From Elysia marginata (Eukaryota; Mollusca; Gastropoda; Plakobranchidae), in contig BMAT01007353.1 of assembly GCA_019649035.1 (NCBI GenBank), positions 242,667 to 267,584 on the forward strand: a stretch of 24,918 nt of DNA. The letters are read 5' to 3'. Within the stretch, counting starts at the first letter, position 1. Every line of letters begins with the position of its first letter. Shown piece after piece: positions 10,001 to 16,507 of the stretch. The translations under genes were made by a program, and so were the position numbers. The notes beneath the pieces are model-generated. The model searched no databases. It was not told the DNA's origin and saw only the letters and a list, made by a program, of their open reading frames with translations.

Positions 10001-13000
10001 TCAAACCCTTGTATTTATCATGCATAGAATTATTTATAGAAAAGAAAGAAACAATTCTTCACAGAATCAGAAAAAGGGGATAGAAAAGAGAAACATTGAA
10101 CTAGATTTAAAAACCCCAAGACAACAAATCACACAATGATAGTGATATGTTCAAAGCAGTCAAACAGTTTAACAACTAGATTAAGAATAGGAGATGAACA
10201 GGCGAAAATGGTCATTCAGCCTGATGAAAAGCTAAACATTAGTTGCAGATTCCTATTAAACAAAAATTTAAGGACAAAAATGCACCAGTTAGTGAACCAT
10301 TCCAGGAAACTTCTAAGAAACTTAACAATCTGAAAACAAAGGAGGAATTAAGATAAGTTAAATCTGAAATCTTGCACCTTGGTGCTGATAGATACCTCAG
10401 GCACCTGAACAATCATGTTCAATGCGCTCAGAAAATCAAGAAATACTGATTGATATTCATCATTCAAATTCAATAAGTCACATTTTTGGCACATACTCAT
10501 GATACTGGTTACACATTTCTACTTATATATTCAAAGTGGTTTTCCAAGTTGATTACTATAACTTTCGAAATTAAAATACTTTTTTACTCCGTTATTCAAA
10601 CAATTTTTAAACAATGTAGCTGGTAATTTCTACTAGTGTAGTTTACAGTTAACAGTTTACACTTGAAAAAGTGTTGCCAAGAGAGATAGCGTACGCAGAC
10701 GACGTCGAATTTGTTGCTTTTCAGGACATAGACATAGAAGAAGTAGGTAAAGTTTTAAAAAAAATACAATCTGCAAGTGAACGTTGACAAGATTGAATTT
10801 ACAAATCTTTCAAGAGGGGAGACAAACTGGCAAACCACCAAAAAGGTCGGCACCCTGATAGGAGACCAAGAGGATATAGAAAGATGCAAACAACTCTCCT
10901 CAGCAGCTCTAGTAAAACTGAAAAACGTCTGGTTAAAAGGAGACAAAATCACAAAAAATACAAAACTCAAACTCTTTAAAACAATGGTGAAGTCAGTTCT
11001 TACCTATAACTGCGGAACATGGGCACTTACACAATCACAAGAAGAAAGACTTAACGCGTTCCATAGAAAACAACTAAAGAAAGTACTCAACATCAAGTAC
11101 CCCGTGAAAATAACAAATTCATCTCTGTACAATAAGTGCAATTAACGCCCTCTCTCAATATTTATTCTTGAAAGTCGTTGGCGCCTTTTCGGTCATATAT
11201 TGAGACGAGACAGCCAAATTCCCGCTAATCAAGCTATGAGCGGATATTTTGTGACGGAAGGCAGCAAATTCAAAGGACGTCCACTAACAACACTCCCTGT
11301 CATCCACAACCGAGACCTTTCCCGAATCATAAACAGCAACTTGCAACTGAAAAGCAGCCACGATCTAGAGCACCTGAGATCTATAGCACAGCAGAGAGAC
11401 GAGTGGACCAAGCTTACAGCGAGGATTCAAGAAGCAGCCGAGGCGTCCCAGTCGGAGCACTGAGATGCAAAAGGCCCTAAGTCAGTAACTGAGTAAGTCA
11501 GTTTACAGTAGTATAAGTGCAATATAGTTCGAATGTAATACTTTAAGAATAGAAATTGGTACCTGGAAGCAGTCCACTGTGTCAATGACCATTTTATAAT
11601 TTCTTTTCAATTAAAAAAAAAAACAAGGACCAAGGTAGTTTGTAACATTTTAAAATCTGTAAGCCTTTTGGGTTTTCTTGACAGTAATGCTCTCTCTCTT
11701 TCACTGTATAAAACGTCTGAAAACCTGGATTCTGCATGGCTGTGCTAAGTTATTAAATATTTTTTAGAACTAATATTAATAAACACATATAATAATATAA
11801 TTATATTAAAAATAGCATTATTTCAAGAAAGACTATCTATAATGATAATATATAATCCAGTGCCAGACTATTTCTGAACCTTAGTATGTACAATTTCATT
11901 ACACAGTCTGCAAAAAGAAACAAAATTTTAAAACATTTCTACTGTGGAAAATTGAAAAAGGTATAATCTAGAGATAGCCTAGGTAGGGATCAAGAACTGA
12001 AGAAGTGCCATAATATAGGCCTACCCATGTAAAAATAAAGGCTTCAGATTTAACCATTGATATGATTGAGCCTTTAGTCATTTGATACTAACTAATAGAA
12101 GTTTATTTAAAATGTACTGAACTTTAACCCAACGGGCAGCATCCACTGCACACTCAAGCCATTCCCCAGCTAGCCTTTTATTCATATTAAGCAGCTTTAG
12201 CCAGACTGCAGCTTCATAAATTGCCAGGCAAGACAATTCCCCTCCATACACAATTTATTTGTCAGGCGTACAGAGGCTACCAGAAGAAGTGTAAGACCTC
12301 GGGTCCAGTTTGAAACAGTCAACTTTATAGCCTGTAGACCTGTTATTCCTGGAGGATTACCGCACTGAGGTGCCGCTATTTATTTAAGTAGAAATTACTG
12401 TTCATTACCCTTCATTTTGTCAGTCTAAAGACCCTTATGTTTGTTGTAAATGTAATCACAAATAAAGCACCTCAGTGCACAGCATTCTTTATTTCTAAAA
12501 AATCGAATAAAATTTGTTACCACAAAGCTTAGGCTCAGATTGAGTAGACTGGCACCCTTGTGTGGAAATCCTGTTTCCCTCCCACTGACACCGCAAAGAG
12601 CCAGTTGAGTTAGCCTGCCTGACATAATGATAATAAACATGGGCTGGTTTTTTTTTTTTGTTTTTTTTTTTTAATTTAGCCAGGCATGGATAATTATAAA
12701 TCTTGACTTTGGAAATGGCCTGAACACTTGGTGGACTTGCCAAATCATCTAGATCTAGATTTAATATAATTTTACCAAAGATTCTAAATTGTTTATATGT
12801 CTACCCGTGTATTGAATTGATAGACGCAGCTGGTGTAAGGTCCCCTCTCTAGAGCAGATCTAGAGGCTAGATCTAGATCTTGACTAAATTAGGCCTATAT
12901 GTCCTATGCATATTTATACTATTCCTGACTTATTGGTGCCCAATTCATCGGCATATAATTTTACTCACAGCCATAGACGGATTTGATTTGGTAATGTAGA

Positions 13001-13097
13001 CAACTGAAGGATAAAACTGTTTCTTCTGATAATAAGCGTTTCCTATCACGGAGGCCGTCAGCATGAAGCTGAGGCCCGTGAGAACCAGCGATCTCAT
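692..13097 (-). CDS. SYVN1: SYVN1/HRD1 (synoviolin), ER-associated degradation E3 ubiquitin ligase, 13 coding exons
   Basis: HRD1 is the membrane RING ligase that, with SEL1L and Derlins, retrotranslocates and ubiquitinates misfolded ER proteins. Exons (minus strand): 13097-12969, 9060-8968, 8591-8439, 8112-8064, 7723-7620, 7119-6993, 6794-6695, 6052-5987, 4433-4120, 3330-3103, 2751-2644, 2047-1867, 1004-692. All introns are GT-AG and all phases join, giving about 654 aa (human protein 617). Hydrophobic segments lie near residues 5-23, 46-62, 102-118, 139-155, 170-192 and 220-236. The RING-H2 ligands are C290, C293, C306, H308, H311, C314, C325 and C328. The signature YAVTETCLAFTVFRDDFSP and an Asn-Pro-Trp loop are conserved. 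A Q/P/S-rich tail of about 200 residues follows, then a conserved helical block (about residues 525-575). The start is the first ATG of the N-terminal membrane segment, with A at -3. Uncertain points are the last exon (see 692-1004) and two alternative acceptors. Confidence 0.97.
1092..1424 (-). mobile_element. tRNA-derived SINE in SYVN1 intron 12
   Basis: Read on the minus strand, a tRNA-like head starts near 1424 (TGGCGTTG). It has an A-box-like TGGTCCAATGGTAG and a B-box-like GGTTCAAGTCC (around 1366). The T-stem pairs poorly, so this is not a functional tRNA gene. The body ends with AAGCGCTTTGAGCAC near 1150-1165, then a TATATAAAA block and an ATTATTTTATT tail near 1105, a common SINE/LINE 3' module. 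It has the same orientation as SYVN1. Target duplications were not identified. Confidence 0.75.
1867..2047 (-). CDS. SYVN1: SYVN1 exon 12: conserved C-terminal helical block
   Basis: Encodes AGFPSPPPSMAGLSDEELRV then a helical, charged stretch ending NQYNSVASQI. It matches the AGLT.EELR..E..ER...EAR...LR.I..LLD.A...INQY block of vertebrate HRD1. In the human protein this region binds HERP/FAM8A1-type cofactors (known from the family, not seen here). The acceptor is a TCAGCAG tandem, so the exon may begin at 2047 or 2044. Donor GTAAGT. Confidence 0.93.
2048..3102 (-). other. SYVN1 introns 10 and 11 (with exon 11 between them)
   Basis: Two introns of 596 bp (2048-2643) and 351 bp (2752-3102) flank exon 11. 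Both are AT-rich with normal splice sites. I see no repeat or RNA gene in either. Antisense-looking open frames here (2005-2262, 2992-3369) overlap intron sequence and have no protein character. Confidence 0.7.
2644..2751 (-). CDS. SYVN1: SYVN1 exon 11: M/P-rich tail (residues 454-490)
   Basis: Encodes GGTASAASTSMPSTQMPPFP then GFPPFLPGMMPPVFSY. Methionine/proline/phenylalanine-rich sequence of this kind lies just before the C-terminal helical block in animal HRD1. Acceptor CCCCACAG, donor GTAGGT. The exon has no start codon of its own and is recognised from splice sites, phase and composition. Confidence 0.87.
3103..3330 (-). CDS. SYVN1: SYVN1 exon 10: disordered P/Q/S-rich tail (residues 379-454)
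   Basis: Encodes MPGMFGGMPFQWNGAGAA, VPPPPPYMWQPPP, poly-Q, then PASSSSSSPTSAAATPTT. The low-complexity composition matches the cytosolic disordered tail of HRD1 proteins, which varies strongly between species. The in-frame junctions at both ends and a GTGAGA donor support it. Open frames on the opposite strand here (3157-3441) only mirror the repeat codons. Confidence 0.9.
3665..4054. mobile_element. 390-bp MITE with 30-bp terminal inverted repeats and TA target duplication
   Basis: The left end TGTCTTGCAACCTGTCCAAA, continuing to about 3694, is mirrored at 4054-4025. The two ends differ at one position over about 30 bases, and weaker similarity extends inward. A TA dinucleotide flanks both ends (3663-3664 and 4055-4056), as for Tc1/mariner-superfamily insertions. 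The interior is AT-rich without a transposase frame, so this is non-autonomous. It lies in SYVN1 intron 9, with only 65 bp between it and the exon 9 donor. Confidence 0.85.
4120..4433 (-). CDS. SYVN1: SYVN1 exon 9: RING-H2 domain and poly-Q tract (residues 274-378)
   Basis: Opens with LYPDATPEELSSGDN and then the full RING-H2: CIIC, CGHIFH, C and CPTC supply the eight zinc ligands (C290-C328). This is the catalytic E2-binding part of the ligase. Directly after RLEVLRMPRP comes a run of ten glutamines encoded by mixed CAG/CAA codons, then Q/P/A-rich sequence. Donor AACA|GTAAGT. Confidence 0.97.
4434..5986 (-). other. SYVN1 intron 8 (1.55 kb)
   Basis: AT-rich intron separating the linker exon from the RING exon. 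Apart from the 37-bp minisatellite at 5104-5212, I see no repeat, RNA gene or hidden exon. The short open frame at 4435-4656 has no recognisable features. Confidence 0.75.
5104..5212. repeat. Three-copy 37-bp minisatellite
   Basis: Units start at 5104, 5141 and 5178. Each begins ATATCAGTAAATATT or a close variant and ends in TACTTTCTGTT. Spacing is exactly 37 bases, with a few substitutions per unit. It lies in SYVN1 intron 8. Confidence 0.85.
5987..6052 (-). CDS. SYVN1: SYVN1 exon 8 (residues 252-274)
   Basis: Encodes RAFQKAAQDVILSRRAIRNM and NT, the linker before the RING with the conserved SRRAIRNMNTL motif. Acceptor GTCTACAG, donor GTGAGT. Confidence 0.94.
6053..6694 (-). other. SYVN1 intron 7 (642 bp)
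   Basis: AT-rich intron with normal GTAAGT donor and TCTACAG acceptor. Nothing else is recognisable. A short open frame overlapping exon 8 and this intron (6002-6244) is chance. Confidence 0.7.
6695..6794 (-). CDS. SYVN1: SYVN1 exon 7 (residues 219-252)
   Basis: Encodes GFIRVILYVAFVFIMIKV and HTFPLFAIRPMYLTV, the sixth membrane segment and the conserved HTFPLFAIRPMYL stretch entering the cytosol. Acceptor ATTTCAG, donor GTAAGT, phase 2 at the end. Confidence 0.95.
6993..7119 (-). CDS. SYVN1: SYVN1 exon 6 (residues 177-218)
   Basis: Encodes YEILLTVVVMTFIKYLLHAI, DLQSQNPWDNKAVYLLYSEL, AM and the first base of Gly219. This is the fifth membrane segment and the invariant NPWDNKA loop. Acceptor TTCTCCAG, donor GTGAGT. 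Confidence 0.96.
7620..7723 (-). CDS. SYVN1: SYVN1 exon 5 (residues 142-176)
   Basis: Encodes (S)LMFVLGLLDILFVRHAFYST and then MSKGPSVQLVFGFE, the fourth membrane segment and the following loop. The acceptor CCCCAG at 7724 was chosen because it restores the SLMF.LG motif found in other HRD1 proteins. A second AG at 7706-7707 is in frame 18 bases downstream. Donor GTAATC. Confidence 0.93.
8064..8112 (-). CDS. SYVN1: SYVN1 exon 4 (49-bp micro-exon, residues 126-142)
   Basis: Encodes MERSPAISWKFHFRAL plus the first base of the next codon. It corresponds to vertebrate MERSP.ISW.FH.R. Acceptor AAACCAG at 8113, with a run of 20 T (minus strand) just upstream at 8130-8149; donor GTAAGT. Reading through the donor would hit a stop at once. 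Confidence 0.93.
8439..8591 (-). CDS. SYVN1: SYVN1 exon 3 (residues 75-125)
   Basis: Encodes HLIERSWYAVTETCLAFTVF, RDDFSPRFVALFTLLLFLKC and FHWLAEDRIDY, almost identical to vertebrate HRD1, including the third membrane segment. Acceptor TTGTTTCAG, donor GTAAGT, both phase 0. Confidence 0.97.
8968..9060 (-). CDS. SYVN1: SYVN1 exon 2 (residues 44-74)
   Basis: Encodes VMYVQALVFVVLMGKMLRAL then FFGQLRAAEME, the second membrane segment and the strongly conserved FFGQLRAAEMEH region of HRD1. Acceptor TTTTTTCAG at 9061-9069, donor GTATGC after 8968. Phase 0 on both sides. Confidence 0.95.
10660..11466 (+). pseudogene. Broken non-LTR retrotransposon reverse transcriptase fragment
   Basis: This is the 3' part of a LINE-type reverse transcriptase, antisense inside SYVN1 intron 1. 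The catalytic box IAYADD is encoded at about 10686-10703. The frame then shifts by one base near the A-run at 10757-10764. It continues as LQVNVDKIEFTNL and through a thumb-like region to a single in-frame TAA at 11143-11145. The same frame resumes with RWRLFGHILRRD at 11176 and ends at the TGA of 11461-11463. The 5' part (endonuclease and most of the palm) is missing, so this is a dead, 5'-truncated insertion. The clade (RTE, Jockey or other) is not resolved by eye. The sequence 11464-11550 is probably its 3' untranslated tail. Confidence 0.85.
12362..12478. repeat. Perfect 12-bp inverted repeat with 93-bp spacer
   Basis: GCACTGAGGTGC at 12362-12373 is mirrored by GCACCTCAGTGC at 12467-12478. 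The similarity extends loosely into flanking TATTTATTT / AAATAAA. It could be the ends of a small mobile element or a hairpin. No target duplication was identified. Confidence 0.4.
12969..13097 (-). CDS. SYVN1: SYVN1 exon 1 (residues 1-43)
   Basis: Begins at the ATG (13097-13095, context GAAAATGA on the minus strand) and encodes MRSLVLTGLS, a signal-anchor-like first membrane segment, then AYYQKKQFYPSVVYITKS as in animal HRD1. The donor GTGAGT directly follows codon 43 (phase 0). Confidence 0.94.
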
Positions 13098-13266
13098 TTT
13101 CCCCTCCAGCTTGCTAGATTTTCAGCACGACAAACTCTTCAAAATTTTCTGCAAAACTGCTGAAAACTTAGAGCCAGGGGCACACATTTAGAGAACACAG
13201 ACTGGCGACTGAGGGGCACTAGTATCAGTAACTGCTCTTGTATTTTGGCCTATGAGAGTTTAAAGC

Positions 13267-13320
13267 TGACGTGCAAACAAAATGGAGGTGCCTTATGTTT
13301 ACGTCAGATTTGGGTCACGT
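13267..13320. promoter_or_regulatory. Cluster of three ACGT-core (bZIP-type) motifs upstream of SYVN1
   Basis: TGACGTGC at 13267-13274, TTACGTCA at 13299-13306 (TGACGTAA on the minus strand) and TCACGT at 13315-13320 lie 170-223 bp upstream of the SYVN1 ATG. ATF6 and XBP1 recognise TGACGTGG/A-type unfolded-protein-response elements, and vertebrate SYVN1 is UPR-induced. The match is partial, and function is inferred only. Confidence 0.35.
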
Positions 13321-13694
13321 TGCTAACAATAGAACTGTGTCTTCCAAAAAGTTTCGCAGAAAACTATAACAAGATCTATTTCAATAATTATGTTGTGCGT
13401 GGTTTACAATAAACTCTACTTGGTGTAAACTGCCGCATCAACTGTAGATTTGCATGGCTAGAATCAATGCTTTATGAATTTTCGATTTTTTAAAAATAAC
13501 TGAAATTTATGCACATTCCAAAAGGGGGCAGGTAGCGTAAGAGAAGTACAAAGAACTAGTTATGGTTGCCCATGCTTGGGTACATGATAGTAGATACCAC
13601 CGACTTCATCAAACTTAATATCAACAACTTCATTTATACCTTCTGGACTCTTTCTGCCACCTCCTCAAACTCTCTTTCTATCTGTCTTTCTTTC

Positions 13695-13727
13695 NNNNNN
13701 NNNNNNNNNNNNNNNNNNNNNNNNNNN
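13695..13727. other. Assembly gap (33 N)
   Basis: A run of N between a CTTT-rich stretch and a C-run. True length and content are unknown. A translated frame that crosses it (13566-13754) is not meaningful. Confidence 0.99.
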
Positions 13728-13931
13728 CCCCCCCCCTTTTATCGAAATCTTTAATTGTTTCCCACCCGAGTCCTCCTATTCTGCTCTGGAAAGTAAGCCT
13801 ATCAATAAAAATTGCACATTGCTATCTCTTTCTTGCGCTTTTCATTATACATGTAGTTCCTCCTCGCCAGAATCACCCGTTTTAATCAGCATTCTCTGTT
13901 TTAATGCAAACGTTTACAAATGTTTAGCGCT

Positions 13932-13932
13932 T

Positions 13933-13977
<45 letters not shown>
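13932..13977. repeat. Poly-C followed by (CT)n microsatellite
   Basis: A short C-run followed by about 20 uninterrupted CT units. It creates low-complexity open frames on both strands (13901-14147) that are not genes. Confidence 0.95.
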
Positions 13978-13979
<2 letters not shown>

Positions 13980-14989
13980 CTCTCAATCCCTCTCCTAGAT
14001 CTAGCTACATGCCAACTATTAGGCCACTGTGAAAAAAGTATAAAATGTAATACATTTATAATTTGTAAAAATTCAAAGTTACATAAATTGGTAGATACAT
14101 TACAGTATAGTCCTACTAACATCAATTCTAAATATACCGGTACGTAGCATTAGATATAGGGCCTAAAAACATCTATTGTAAATATACTTGAACTTTTGAA
14201 AACAGATAAGAAGCATGAAATACGATTATTCAAATTCATAGGCCTAGGGGCCTACGTTTACAAGCAGACGAGATGGTATAATAAAAACATGTTTACAATC
14301 TTTGTTATCGGAGCATACGTACTGAAATCAATTAAATTGTCAAATTTTTACAGAATCGATTTTGTTCTTTGAAAAGCTGTTTGGCCTGAACATACCTGCT
14401 TTTTTTTCTTTTATTTTTACATCGACCACCGGAGATTATTAATGTTCCCAGTTTGATTGTTCATTCTACTTTAGAGTATCTTGGATTTTGATATTACATC
14501 TCGTGACGCCTGCCTTCTATGAGATTACCATTATCATCTCGGGGGGGGGGGGGATTAAATAATCTCATGTTCTCGTTGTCTTTAAAAATAGTGTTTCAAA
14601 GAAGATAAAGTTGTCAGTCTGTACAACCATACTTTCCGGTCTGACAGTTTTTTAAGGGTGGGAAAAAAGGAGGGGGGGGGGGGGAGCAAGACCAAAAGGA
14701 TCGGAGCTTCCTGCTCATGGAAGGTTATTTTCATAAATTTTCTTGACTATCAATCTGCCTTTGAAGGTGGCTCAGATTTTATTTTCACTTTCGCTTTCTC
14801 CGCCAAGTGTTGTTTGGTCTTTCTTGTCTTCATAGTTACTGGATTTAGATCAGATCTACCTATTTCAATTGAATTGTTGCGTTAATGACATAAATACCTA
14901 GATTCAGACTTAATTATATCTTGATAAAAGTCATCTCAAGTCTTAATATATTTACAAAGTGGTCTTAGGTCTATTTTGATATCGACACA

Positions 14990-15085
14990 ATGTCAAGAAC
15001 TGCATGGTTCACTTTATGTGCCTCTGGAGCCTTCACTTGCGGTGTTATTTACTACGTTCACACCAGCCAAGTCAAGGACCGTGAG
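14990..15085 (+). CDS. PET117: PET117 exon 1 (residues 1-32)
   Basis: Runs from the ATG to GAG|GTACAT. Encodes MSRTAWFTLCASGAFTCGVI then YYVHTSQVKDRE. The MSR start and single hydrophobic segment match PET117 family N termini. Confidence 0.9.
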
Positions 15086-16507
15086 GTACATTTACATCGA
15101 AATTTAATCATTAAATGTGTACTTTTTAAATATTGTAAGGTGATGTATATTTTATGATTTGTTGAAATTTCGGATTTGACGATGAGTCCTCTTTTCACAA
15201 ACTTTACAATGGGCCAAACTGTAGGCTATCACCTAGTTTTCTTTCTTTGCAGGTTTATGTAGAAATGTTTTAAAATCTTCAATTTCCGTGTGTCATTATA
15301 AAATGGTCTAGTTTTAATACATTGCGATTGTTTTACATCTCAGAATCTATTTTTTCCTTATAATTTGATAACTAGTTTCTGTTTGACTATTCCGTCCATT
15401 CCGCCGCTCTCAGCGTCACTTGGTCTATCTATAGACCTATGATTATGCCTTTCTGCCGCTGTCAGCTTCAGTATGAAGCTGTTGGTCCATAACTTCAGCC
15501 ACTCCATGATTTCAGAGGAAGTAGACATTTATAATTTACATGTAGAAATATCTTGTTTATTTCTAAACTTTATGATATAATTAAAAATTAATGTGTCCTA
15601 GTTTACTGATTAGGTTCTCTTAAAACTAGTTGTCAAAGGTATTAGATAGCGCATAATAGCAATCATAAAAAGATAACTCTGACCAAATCCCCCTAAAAAC
15701 ATGGATGGAATCAGTTAAGATCTTGGCCTATGTTTTAAATTTCATTCTTGACTTTAGTTTAATTTAGGACATTTCATCTGATTAATTTGAAAATACTGAT
15801 TTAGGTCATGGCTTATTATTATACAATGGACCTCGTATCCAACAAACTTGGACTTAACGAACCCTTGCATTCAACAAAATAAAATAAAGTCTTGGTGTTT
15901 ACACTTCTTTAACCTTTACAAATTACGTTGTATAGAACGAACGAATTTCAGACCAACCTCGTTTTAAATGAGCTAAAAGTGAATCAGAAACTAATGGTTG
16001 CTCTTTTTAGCCTCTTTCTGGTATGTTATTTGCTTTATCAGCAACACAGCTATCACAGTATCAGAGAGAGAGAGTGATTAATTACTGTATATTATCACAG
16101 GAAAAAGGGCAAGCGTTGCAAAAACTTGCAGCTCTGTGTGTGTTCTATTCTTTCTAGTTTAAAATGAGTTTTTAAGCTTGATTAAGAACTTTCTTCCTTG
16201 GTTTTTTTTTTTTTTGGAATACTTTAAAGAGACTTTGCTTCAATGAACTTTCAATATTTTCCTGCAAAGTTTATTGGATCCAAGGTCCACTGTAATTTGA
16301 TATCATCCCTGACACTTAAATAAATTTTTGTTTCCTCAGCGCTTGAGAGAAGGTGTTATAATTGATCTGGAGAGACAGCAGCAGAAGAAAATACAAAATG
16401 TGCGCCAGCTAGCTCTCCAATCTGACCTCACAAAAATTCTGAGGGAGCAGCAAAAGCAGTATGATGAAGATGACAGAAGACAAAGAGAAAGTGGGTCCGG
16501 AAGCTAA
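14990..16507 (+). CDS. PET117: PET117, mitochondrial cytochrome c oxidase assembly factor, two exons
   Basis: PET117 is a small inner-membrane protein needed for complex IV assembly; in yeast it supports heme A synthase Cox15 oligomers. Exon 1 (14990-15085) and exon 2 (16340-16507) join in phase 0 to give 87 residues (human 81). Residues 1-24 are MSRTAWFTLCASG... with a hydrophobic segment (about 6-23), probably targeting and anchoring the protein. Residues 33-52 carry the family signature RLREGVIIDLERQQQKK.QN. The C-terminal part is charged and helical (KILREQQKQYDEDDRRQRE) and ends GSGS, then TAA. The start ATG has A at -3 and no upstream in-frame extension resembles the family. It is too short and too split to appear as a long open frame. 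A distant AATAAA at 19159 is a possible but unproven polyadenylation signal. Confidence 0.93.
15086..16339 (+). other. PET117 intron
   Basis: A 1.25-kb intron with GTACAT donor and TTTCCTCAG acceptor. The 3' part is occupied by the Tigger/pogo-like MITE at 15824-16292, which ends 47 bp before exon 2. The 5' part is plain AT-rich DNA. Confidence 0.85.
15824..16292. mobile_element. 469-bp Tigger/pogo-like MITE in the PET117 intron
   Basis: The left end CAATGGACCTCGTATCCAAC is mirrored at 16292 by CAGTGGACCTTGGATCCAAT. Similarity covers about 28 bases with five differences. TA flanks both ends (15822-15823 and 16293-16294). CAGTGGACCTCG-type termini and TA duplications are typical of pogo/Tigger elements. 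No transposase frame is present, so it is non-autonomous. A short (GA)n run lies near 16060. Confidence 0.85.
16340..16507 (+). CDS. PET117: PET117 exon 2 (residues 33-87 and stop)
   Basis: Encodes RLREGVIIDLERQQQKKIQN, VRQLALQSDLTKILREQQKQ and YDEDDRRQRESGSGS, stop at 16505-16507. The LR.GV..D.ERQ..KK pattern is the PET117 hallmark. Confidence 0.94.
   Translation, partial: RLREGVIIDLERQQQKKIQNVRQLALQSDLTKILREQQKQYDEDDRRQRESGSGS

Larger units (their letters stand above)
9061..12968 (-). other. SYVN1 intron 1 (3.9 kb)
   Basis: The largest intron, as is common for a first intron. It contains the antisense retrotransposon fragment at 10660-11466, a 12-bp inverted repeat at 12362-12478, and TAGATCTAGA-type palindromic patches around 12750-12885. 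Between 9061 and 10650 the sequence is plain AT-rich DNA with no gene. The small open frame at 10136-10333 has no recognisable protein character. Confidence 0.85.
13098..14989. promoter_or_regulatory. Head-to-head intergenic region between SYVN1 and PET117
   Basis: The only space between two divergent start codons, so it must hold both 5' untranslated regions and both promoters unless non-coding exons lie elsewhere. It contains three ACGT cores near SYVN1 (13267-13320), a 33-N gap (13695-13727) next to a C-run, a CT microsatellite (about 13938-13976) and two G-runs (around 14541-14553 and 14671-14684). No TATA box or CCAAT box could be placed with confidence. Transcription start sites cannot be read from the sequence. 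Confidence 0.6.

Noticed and set aside
10136..10333. A 65-codon open frame in SYVN1 intron 1
   Set aside because: No homology that I recognise, no compositional bias for coding, and of a length expected by chance in this sequence.
13901..14147. Open frames on both strands with (SL)n or (RE)n repeats
   Set aside because: Translations of the CT microsatellite; no conserved sequence outside the repeat.
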